Assembly: GCA_003523465.1 (NCBI GenBank)
Contig: DQAA01000604.1
Coordinates: forward strand, 1 to 5,016
Source of the DNA: Pseudomonas sp.
GTDB lineage: Bacteria > Pseudomonadota > Gammaproteobacteria > Pseudomonadales > Pseudomonadaceae
Direction of reading: 5' to 3'
Length of the DNA stretch: 5,016 nucleotides
Shown: piece after piece, positions 1 through 5,016 of the stretch
Position numbering within the stretch: position 1 is the first letter of the stretch
Layout of the letters: each line of letters starts with the position of its first letter
Notes under the pieces: generated by a model
The model's database searches: none
Told to the model about the DNA's origin: nothing
The model's input: the letters and a program-made list of their open reading frames with translations, nothing else
Made by a program: the position numbers and the translations under genes

Positions 1-2270
1 CCCACCAGCAGGCTGAGCGCCTCGTCGGCCTGGCTGACGGCATAGACATGGAACTGCCCTGCCCTCACCGCCTGCAGCACCCGCTCGTCGAGCATCAGAG
101 TGGAAACGTTGGCTTTCGGGATGATCGCCCCCTGCTCCCCGGTCAGCCCGCGGGCCTCGCAGAGGCGGAAGAAGCCTTCGATCTTCTCGTTGACCCCACC
201 CACCGCCTGCACTTCACCGAACTGGTTGATCGAGCCGGTGATGGCGAAGCACTGCTTGAGCGGCGTTTTCGACAATGCCGAGATCAGCGTGCAGGCCTCG
301 CCCAGGGAAGCGCTGTCGCCGTCGACATAGCCGTAGGACTGCTCCAGGGCGATGCTCGCGGAAATCGCCAGGGGGAATTCCTGGGCGTAACGGCTGCCGA
401 GGTAGCCGGTGAGGATCATCACGCCCTTGGAGTGGATCGGCTGGCCGAGATTGACCTCACGCTCGATGTCGACGATGCCGCTGCCACCCGGGTACACCGT
501 GGCGGAAATCCGCGCCGGCACGCCGAAGGCGGAATCACCGACTTCCAGCACGGTCAGACCGTTGCACTTGCCGACCGCTGCGCCTTCGGTGTCGATGAGG
601 ATGATCCCGGCGAGCATGTCGTCGAGGATCCGCGCCGAGACCCGTCCGGTGCGGGTGGCCTTGGCCTTGAGGGCCCGTTCGATATGGCCGACATCGGTCA
701 TTTCGTCGTTGGCCAGGTGACGGATGAAATCCGCCTCGCTGACCAGCTGGAACAGATCGCCGATCCGCGCCGACAGGCGCTTCTGATTTTCCGCCAGGCG
801 CGCGCTGTAGGTCGCCAGGCGTGCTACCGCGTCGGCGGTCAGCGGGGCCATGCCTTCCTCGCTGGTGCGGGTTTTCAGCAATTGGGCGAACTGCTCCAGG
901 CTCTCGTCGTGCATCGGGATTTCCTCATCGAAATCCACCAGCACGCGGAACATCTCCTGGAAGTCCGGATCGTGGTCCTGCAGCGCGTAATAGAGCTGAC
1001 GCGAACCGATAATGACGACCTTGACCTGCAACGGAATCACTTGCGGGGTCAGGGTCACGGTGGCGATACGGCCCATTTCGCCCAGCGGCGATTCCATCTT
1101 CAGCTTGCGCGACTGCAGGGCGCGCTTGAGCGCATCCCAGACGAACGGCTCGCCGAGCATCTTCTCCGCTTCGAGAATCAGGAAACCGCCGTTGGCGCGA
1201 TGCAGCGCGCCCGGGCGCAGTTGCCGGTAGTTGGTGTACAGCGCGCCCTGGTCGGTGCTGTATTCGATCCGGCCGAACAGGTTGTCGTAGGTCGGGTGCG
1301 GCTCGAACACCACCGGCGCACCGCCGTTGGCGCAATGCCCGACCACCAGGCTCGGCGAGAGCTGCTCTTCGAGCATCTTGCGCGCCACGGCGTCGACCTT
1401 GCTGTCATCCACCAGTTGCTCGACCACGGTACGCAGCAGGTGCACCTGCACGGCCTGCAGGTAGGCGCAGACCTCGGCGTTTTCGGAATATTTCTCGGAC
1501 AGCGGGCCGAGCAGCGGTTGCAGGGCCAGGGTGATGGTTTCTTCGTTGAGCTGGCGCAGCTGGTTGTTCGACTCGCGTTTCCACTGCGGCAGGCTGGCCA
1601 GTTCCTCGTTGAGGCGCTCCTCGAGGATGGCGATGTCCTCGTGGAAGCGCTCGCGCTCGGCTTCCGGCAACTGGGCGAATTCAGCTTCGTCCAGCGCCTT
1701 GCCGTCGAACATCGGGGTGAAGGCGACGTTGCTGCTGTCGCGGTACAGGGCCACGTCCTTCTCCAGCGAAGCGCGCTCGATCACATCGAGGGCGCGGTCG
1801 TAGCGCTGGTTGAACGCGCGGTCGATGGCGCTCTTTTTCTGCTGGTAGGACGGATGCTCGAAGACCGCCGGGAAGGTGACCACGAGGTTGTCGATCAGGG
1901 CGCCGATATCGGCGATGAAGGTACTCGCGCTGCCTGGCGGCAGCTCCAGCGCACGGGGCTCGCGCGGCTCGTCGAAGTTGTTGACGTAGACCCAGTCGGA
2001 GGGCGTGCTGAGGCGCTTGCCTTCGGCCTTCAGGTAACGTTTGACGAACGAGAAGCGGCCGGTCCCCGGCTCGCCCATGACGAAGACGTTGTACCCAGGA
2101 CGGGGCATGGCGACGCCGAACTGCAAGGCTTCGACCGCACGTTCCTGGCCCAGCACACCGCGAAATGGCTCCAGATCATTGGTTGTGGAAAAAGCGAACT
2201 GTTCAGCGGAAAACGGCCGGGTCAGGGCTTCGGGCGCAAGACGCAGGCTCGCAGCGACAGAATCGGGCAT
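1..2270 (-). CDS. Lon-like AAA+ ATP-dependent serine protease (family S16), C-terminus cut by window edge
   Basis: Cytoplasmic protease expected to degrade damaged or regulatory proteins. 756 codons are visible without a stop; the end lies beyond position 1. The start at 2270 is supported by AAGGAA five bases upstream. There is no Lon-type N-terminal substrate-binding domain. The AAA+ module begins near residue 35 (GVLGQERAVEAL), with a Walker A-like GEPGTGRFS at residues 66-74. A charged helical insert of about 290 residues precedes the Walker B-like GGFLILEAE (361-369); VVIIGSR (418-424) and an Arg in MFRV (R442) follow. The C-terminal protease domain has GDSAS with the predicted nucleophile S653, and GGVNEKIEG with the predicted general base K696. 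Their 43-residue spacing equals that of E. coli Lon S679/K722. This architecture fits the LonB/LonC-like (AAA_32 plus Lon_C) group, which includes P. aeruginosa AsrA; orthology to AsrA is not established here. Oddity: Walker A has Arg72 where Lys is canonical, and Walker B has Glu367 where Asp is usual. Family assignment is secure; substrates are unknown. Confidence 0.93.
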   Translation of the reverse strand, partial: MPDSVAASLRLAPEALTRPFSAEQFAFSTTNDLEPFRGVLGQERAVEALQFGVAMPRPGYNVFVMGEPGTGRFSFVKRYLKAEGKRLSTPSDWVYVNNFDEPREPRALELPPGSASTFIADIGALIDNLVVTFPAVFEHPSYQQKKSAIDRAFNQRYDRALDVIERASLEKDVALYRDSSNVAFTPMFDGKALDEAEFAQLPEAERERFHEDIAILEERLNEELASLPQWKRESNNQLRQLNEETITLALQPLLGPLSEKYSENAEVCAYLQAVQVHLLRTVVEQLVDDSKVDAVARKMLEEQLSPSLVVGHCANGGAPVVFEPHPTYDNLFGRIEYSTDQGALYTNYRQLRPGALHRANGGFLILEAEKMLGEPFVWDALKRALQSRKLKMESPLGEMGRIATVTLTPQVIPLQVKVVIIGSRQLYYALQDHDPDFQEMFRVLVDFDEEIPMHDESLEQFAQLLKTRTSEEGMAPLTADAVARLATYSARLAENQKRLSARIGDLFQLVSEADFIRHLANDEMTDVGHIERALKAKATRTGRVSARILDDMLAGIILIDTEGAAVGKCNGLTVLEVGDSAFGVPARISATVYPGGSGIVDIEREVNLGQPIHSKGVMILTGYLGSRYAQEFPLAISASIALEQSYGYVDGDSASLGEACTLISALSKTPLKQCFAITGSINQFGEVQAVGGVNEKIEGFFRLCEARGLTGEQGAIIPKANVSTLMLDERVLQAVRAGQFHVYAVSQADEALSLLV

Positions 2271-2275
2271 CGGGC

Positions 2276-2281
2276 TTCCTT
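2276..2281 (-). promoter_or_regulatory. Ribosome binding site of the Lon-like protease
   Basis: Read on the minus strand, AAGGAA lies five bases before the ATG at 2270. This is a strong Shine-Dalgarno match with good spacing, and it fixes the start of the protease gene. I saw no convincing sigma-70 or sigma-32 promoter for this gene further upstream. Confidence 0.75.
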
Positions 2282-2413
2282 ACTTCGGCGGGGCAGATGA
2301 CGGCATTCTGGCGCCGCCTGCGCCCGCGTTGCAAGGCTCTCTGCGCAAATGCCTACAGGGTGGAAAAACGTGATGGATCGCCTATGTGAAAGCAATATTT
2401 CGCAATTAATCAC

Positions 2414-2445
2414 GGAACCGTTGAATCGAGCCTACGCTCTACACT
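2414..2445 (+). promoter_or_regulatory. Candidate promoter of the DUF3015 gene (RpoS-type -10, or overlapping ECF-type)
   Basis: TCTACACT at 2438-2445 matches the first eight positions of the extended RpoS -10 consensus KCTAYRCT, although the A/T-rich bases that usually follow are replaced by GCGCGG. An alternative reading over the same bases is an ECF (AlgU/RpoE-like) promoter: GGAACC at 2414-2419 and TCTA at 2438, with 18 bases between them. No good sigma-70 -35 box sits 16-18 bases upstream of the -10. Transcription would start around 2451-2453, giving a leader of about 94 bases. Both readings imply stress or stationary-phase control of the envelope genes. This is motif matching by eye only. 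Confidence 0.45.
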
Positions 2446-2452
2446 GCGCGGC

Positions 2453-2478
2453 CCGGTAGATAACCGGACCTGATCCGG
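2453..2478 (+). repeat. Three CCGG units phased every 11 bases, forming two overlapping inverted repeats
   Basis: CCGG occurs at 2453, 2464 and 2475, exactly 11 bases apart. The outer bases make two 5-bp inverted repeats with 5-base loops: CCGGT/ACCGG (2453-2467) and CCGGA/TCCGG (2464-2478). They share the middle CCGG, so in RNA only one hairpin could form at a time. In DNA the spacing is about one helical turn, as in tandem operator sites. The element sits at the predicted transcription start of the DUF3015 gene. Function is unknown, and chance remains possible for such short words in GC-rich DNA. Confidence 0.5.
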
Positions 2479-2545
2479 CAGCCCGTGCGCGGCCTGCCTG
2501 AAAACCCTGACCCTTGGTTTGCAAATCAAAAAAGAGAATAAGGCT

Positions 2546-3034
2546 ATGAAACGGATTCTTCTGGGTACTCTGTTCACCGCGGTTTCGATCAACGCCATGG
2601 CCCAGGCGCCCGGCGGCCCGGACTGCGGTTGGGGCAACATGCTGTTCGAAGGGCAACGCGGCACGCCTGCCCACTTCCTCGCTTCCACCACCAACGGCAC
2701 CTCGGGCAACGCCACCTTCGGCATGACCTCGGGCACCAACGGCTGCTCGACCAATGCGGCACTGACCTACGGCGGCAAGTCGTGGATTGCCATGAACGGC
2801 ATGATGAACGAACTCTCCGAAGACATGGCCAAGGGCCAGGGCGAAGCCCTGACCACCTACGCCGTGGTACTCGGTGTAGCGCCGGAAGACCGCGCCCACT
2901 TCGCGGCCGTCACCCACCAGCACTTCCAGGACATCTTCAAGACCGCGGACAGCACCGCCGAAGACGTTCACACCAACACCCTCGCCGTCCTCAAATCGGA
3001 CGCTCGCCTGGCCAAGTACGCAACCCCGGCCTGA
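2546..3034 (+). CDS. Exported DUF3015 family protein
   Basis: A 162-residue protein of the DUF3015 family, whose biochemical function is unknown. Residues 1-19 form a Sec signal peptide (positive start MKR, hydrophobic core, AMA cleavage site), so the mature protein of about 143 residues should be periplasmic or secreted. The mature N-terminal part carries the family hallmark: CGWGNMLFEGQ (27-37), then HFLASTTNGTSGN (43-55) and FGMTSGTNGC (58-67). It has only two cysteines, C27 and C67, which could form a disulfide after export. The rest is more helical and ends near KYATPA. I chose the ATG at 2546 over the in-frame ATG at 2519 because the longer form would put MQIKKENKA ahead of the signal peptide. 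The later start has AAGAGA eight bases upstream; AAGG nearer the start is too close to serve. It is followed after 87 bases by the DUF4105 gene on the same strand. Family call is firm; role is not known. Confidence 0.92.
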   Translation: MKRILLGTLFTAVSINAMAQAPGGPDCGWGNMLFEGQRGTPAHFLASTTNGTSGNATFGMTSGTNGCSTNAALTYGGKSWIAMNGMMNELSEDMAKGQGEALTTYAVVLGVAPEDRAHFAAVTHQHFQDIFKTADSTAEDVHTNTLAVLKSDARLAKYATPA

Positions 3035-3051
3035 GCCTGACCTGATGTCCT

Positions 3052-3075
3052 CCCGCCCTGGAAACGGGGCGGGTT
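3052..3075 (+). terminator. GC-rich hairpin between the DUF3015 and DUF4105 genes, possible partial terminator
   Basis: CCCGCCC (3052-3058) pairs perfectly with GGGCGGG (3067-3073) around an 8-base loop, TGGAAACG. Only two T residues follow, so as an intrinsic terminator it is weak. It may attenuate readthrough into the DUF4105 gene or protect the 3' end of the DUF3015 mRNA, lowering the downstream gene relative to the upstream one. The hairpin is directly visible; its role is inferred. Confidence 0.5.
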
Positions 3076-3121
3076 GCTGCAACGAAACCCATCGGCTTCA
3101 TTCGAGAAGTAGTCGCCCGAC

Positions 3122-4975
3122 ATGCTCAAACGCCTCGCCTACCTGGCGCTCTGTGCCTGTGCCCCGTTGCACGCCGCACCTCTCATGGACGAATCGCGCC
3201 TGCAGGCCCTGGCCGCCGATCCCTACTGGATCGCCCTGGGTCACTACGAGACGGGCAAGCTGGGCGGTTGGCGCAGCTATGTCGACGACCAGCGCTTCTT
3301 CCTTGCCGAAGATGGCGCACACCACCCGGACCGCGAACTCGCCGCCACGGTGAAGGCCCTCTACGCGCCCGCCAGCCTGGGCGACCAGCATGCCCAGTGC
3401 GTCTACCCCTCGCGGACCCGCTGGCTGCGCGAGCAATTGAACCTGACCGACCTGCCGCAGCCCGACTGCGCCGAATACGCCCGCTGGTTCAAGGACGTCT
3501 CGCCCCACAGCGCGGTGCTGATCTTCCCCGCCGCCTACCTGAACAGCCCGTCGTCGATGTTCGGCCACACTCTGCTGCGCATCGACCAGGCCGACGTGCA
3601 GAGCAACCAGACCGCCCTGCTCAGCTACGCGGTCAACTTCGGCGCCTATATCGAAGGCAACGACAACAGCATCCTCTATGCCTGGAAGGGCCTGATGGGC
3701 GGCTATCCCGGCCTGTTCGCCTTCGTCCCCTACCAGGAAAAGCTCTCCGAATACCGCAGCCTGGAAAACCGCGACCTGTGGGAATACCGGCTGAACCTCA
3801 CGCCCGAGGAAACCGGGCGGATGGTCGAGCATATCTGGGAGCTCAAGCAGATCCGCTTCGACTACTTCTTCTTCGATGAAAACTGCTCGTACCGTTTGCT
3901 GGAACTGCTGCAGGTTGCCCGGCCGAGCCTGGACCTGACCTCGCAGTTTCCGCTGACCGCCATTCCCACCGACACGGTCAAGGCGGTGAAGCACGCCGGG
4001 CTGGTGGAACGGGTGGATTACCGTCCATCACGGGAGCGTGAACTGCTGGCCCGCGCCGAACTGCTGGACAAGGCCGAGCAGCAACAGGTGCTGGTGCTGG
4101 CCGCCGACACCGCGACCTTGCAAAGCCCGGAATTCACCGCCCTGCCCAAGCCCCGCCAGGCGCTGGTGCAGGATGCCGCCTACCGCCTTGAACGCTATCG
4201 CGCCACCGGCCAGGAACGCGACCCGGAGCAAGCCAGACGCAGTTTCGAACTGCTGCGCGCAATCAACCGCAACCCGCCGCCGCCACTGGAAGTCGAGCGT
4301 CCTGGCTTGCCGGAAAACGGACATGAGTCGCGGACCTGGCAGGTCGGTGTCGGCACCCGCGAAGACCGGGCGTTCGCCGAGTACGGCCTGCGCATGGCCT
4401 ATCACGACCTCAACGACAACGCCTATGGCTTCCCCCTCGGGGCGCAGATCGAAATCCTCCAGCTCAAGCTGCGTCAGTACGAGGGCAATGACTGGCAGGT
4501 GCAGCGCCTGGACCTGGCGACCATTCGCTCGCTGACGCCGCGCAATGACTTGCTCAAGCCGTGGTCCTGGCAGGTTGCCGGCGGCCTGGAGCGGGTACCG
4601 GGCAAGCATGACGACGAGGTGCTGGTCAGCCATGTGAATGGCGGCGCAGGTGGCACCTGGGCATTGGGTGACGACATGCTCGGCTTTGCCCTCGGCACGG
4701 TGCGGGTCGAGCATCACAACGATTTCGCCCAGTTCATCGCCCCGGCGGCCGGCTTCAATACCGGGGTGCTGTGGCGTAACGGGCTGGGCAACCTGAGTGT
4801 CGAGGCCAAGGGGGATTACTTCATCAATGGCGAGGTGCGGCGCAGCCTGAGCCTGAACCAGCAGTGGGAATTGAGTGACAGCCTTGGCTTGCGCCTGAGC
4901 GCCAAGCGCGAGTTCAGCCAGCTGGCGTCGGCGCAGAACGAGGTGATGCTGGAATTGAAGTGGTACAACTACTGA
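3122..4975 (+). CDS. Exported DUF4105 (Lnb N-terminal-like) protein with C-terminal outer-membrane beta-barrel
   Basis: A 617-residue envelope protein. An in-frame TAG at 3110-3112 makes the ATG at 3122 the first possible ATG; a GAGAAG Shine-Dalgarno-like site ends 12 bases before it, which is rather far. Residues 1-18 look like a Sec signal peptide (MLKR, short hydrophobic core, cleavage near HA/AP). C13 is not in a good lipobox. An N-terminal region (about 22-120) contains C93 and C116, a possible disulfide. The DUF4105 domain (about 128-300) has SSMFGHTLLRI with H149, a middle YAWKGLMGGYPG segment (186-197), and FDENCSYRLLELL with C255. The His-before-Cys order resembles permuted papain/NlpC-P60-type thiol enzymes. 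The same domain forms the periplasmic part of Lnb, the lyso-lipoprotein-forming enzyme of Enterococcus. Residues about 300-390 are charged and helical, then a PPPP linker (385-388). From about 403 to the end come alternating-polarity strands with many Trp/Tyr and short polar turns, ending WYNY, as expected for an outer-membrane barrel. Domain family is firm, barrel likely, reaction unknown. Confidence 0.9.
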   Translation: MLKRLAYLALCACAPLHAAPLMDESRLQALAADPYWIALGHYETGKLGGWRSYVDDQRFFLAEDGAHHPDRELAATVKALYAPASLGDQHAQCVYPSRTRWLREQLNLTDLPQPDCAEYARWFKDVSPHSAVLIFPAAYLNSPSSMFGHTLLRIDQADVQSNQTALLSYAVNFGAYIEGNDNSILYAWKGLMGGYPGLFAFVPYQEKLSEYRSLENRDLWEYRLNLTPEETGRMVEHIWELKQIRFDYFFFDENCSYRLLELLQVARPSLDLTSQFPLTAIPTDTVKAVKHAGLVERVDYRPSRERELLARAELLDKAEQQQVLVLAADTATLQSPEFTALPKPRQALVQDAAYRLERYRATGQERDPEQARRSFELLRAINRNPPPPLEVERPGLPENGHESRTWQVGVGTREDRAFAEYGLRMAYHDLNDNAYGFPLGAQIEILQLKLRQYEGNDWQVQRLDLATIRSLTPRNDLLKPWSWQVAGGLERVPGKHDDEVLVSHVNGGAGGTWALGDDMLGFALGTVRVEHHNDFAQFIAPAAGFNTGVLWRNGLGNLSVEAKGDYFINGEVRRSLSLNQQWELSDSLGLRLSAKREFSQLASAQNEVMLELKWYNY

Positions 4976-4995
4976 GTCTGATGTTGCTCTCAGGG

Positions 4996-5016
4996 GCCTC
5001 ATCGCTGGCAAGCCAG
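4996..5016 (+). repeat. Start of a Pseudomonas REP-type palindromic element, truncated by window end
   Basis: The last bases read CCTCATCGCTGGCAAGCCAG, containing the perfect inverted repeat CTGGC-AA-GCCAG (5005-5016). This is the familiar core of intergenic REP elements scattered in P. fluorescens and P. putida type genomes, where it usually continues into a GCTCCCAC-like segment. It begins about 20 bases after the stop codon of the DUF4105 gene, a typical place for such elements. It may act as a 3' mRNA-stabilising or terminating structure. The continuation is not visible. Confidence 0.8.

Larger units (their letters stand above)
2271..2545. other. Divergent intergenic region between the protease and the DUF3015 gene
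   Basis: This 275-base spacer separates two outward-reading genes, so it should hold both promoters. The protease-proximal part (about 2283-2340) is GC-rich and contains a short inverted repeat, GGCGC/GCGCC, at 2310-2324. The centre (about 2388-2412) is a markedly AT-rich patch directly upstream of the rightward promoter candidate, where it could act as an UP-like element. The part near the DUF3015 gene contains the phased CCGG repeats. No protein-coding or RNA gene is supported here. Confidence 0.7.

Noticed and set aside
48..2300. A 750-codon open frame on the plus strand
   Set aside because: It runs antisense across the Lon-like protease. Its translation is rich in His, Arg, Gly and Asp with no recognisable domain, whereas the minus strand gives a clear Walker-type ATPase and Lon protease domain. 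It is a by-product of GC-biased codon use.
2385..2410. Sigma-32 or sigma-70 promoter for the Lon-like protease on the minus strand
   Set aside because: The AT-rich patch gives scattered TTGC and TTAAT words, but none pair with a second box at acceptable spacing.
2519..2545. Upstream in-frame ATG for the DUF3015 gene
   Set aside because: It would add nine mostly polar and charged residues before a normal signal peptide, and the ATG at 2546 has a better placed ribosome binding site.
2432..3082. A 216-codon open frame on the minus strand over the DUF3015 gene
   Set aside because: It is the shadow of the DUF3015 gene; the plus strand has a clean signal peptide and the family CGWG motif.
3122..3160. 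DUF4105 protein as a lipoprotein acylated at C13
   Set aside because: The residues before C13 are L-C-A and the hydrophobic stretch ahead of it is short; a signal peptidase I site near residue 18 fits better, although this is not certain.
3098..3994. A 298-codon open frame on the minus strand, with another at 4028-5011
   Set aside because: Both are antisense to the DUF4105 gene, have low-complexity Gln/Gly/Val/Ala-rich translations and no family resemblance. The plus strand gives signal peptide, DUF4105 motifs and barrel strands in one frame.
4972..4993. CTGAG/CTCAG inverted repeat as a terminator of the DUF4105 gene
   Set aside because: The stem is only 5 bp with a 12-base loop, begins inside the last codons and has no T-tract. 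The neighbouring REP palindrome is the more likely 3' structure.

Overview
The window is GC-rich with strong C/G third-position bias. It ends in the start of a REP-type palindrome (CATCGCTGGCAAGCCAG) characteristic of non-aeruginosa Pseudomonas such as the P. fluorescens and P. putida groups. Together with the three protein families present, this points to a chromosomal segment of a Pseudomonas of that kind. I see no insertion sequence, phage gene, tRNA, rRNA or CRISPR array.

Layout: positions 1-2270 (minus strand) hold most of a large Lon-like AAA+ serine protease whose C-terminal end lies beyond the left edge. A divergent spacer of 275 bases follows. It carries the protease ribosome binding site, a candidate stationary-phase or ECF-type promoter reading rightward, and a run of three CCGG tetranucleotides spaced exactly 11 bases apart in the predicted 5' leader. 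Positions 2546-3034 (plus) encode a small exported DUF3015 protein. A GC-rich hairpin lies in the 87-base gap before the next gene. Positions 3122-4975 (plus) encode a 617-residue exported protein with a DUF4105 (Lnb N-terminal-like) domain, followed by what looks like an outer-membrane beta-barrel. The final 20 or so bases are the truncated REP element.

How the genes may work together: the two plus-strand genes are co-directional, closely spaced and both carry signal peptides, so they probably form a cell-envelope pair with partly shared transcription. The DUF4105 domain has a His then Cys arrangement (H149, C255) like permuted papain/NlpC-P60 folds, which suggests a thiol-dependent envelope enzyme tethered to the outer membrane. 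Its substrate is unknown. The divergent protease is cytoplasmic and has no demonstrated link to the pair beyond the shared intergenic region.

The most interesting points are the Arg-for-Lys substitution in the protease Walker A motif with its Ser/Lys protease dyad intact, the DUF4105-barrel fusion beside DUF3015, and the phased CCGG leader. None of this proves a new system. The DUF3015/DUF4105 pair is the best candidate for undescribed biology.
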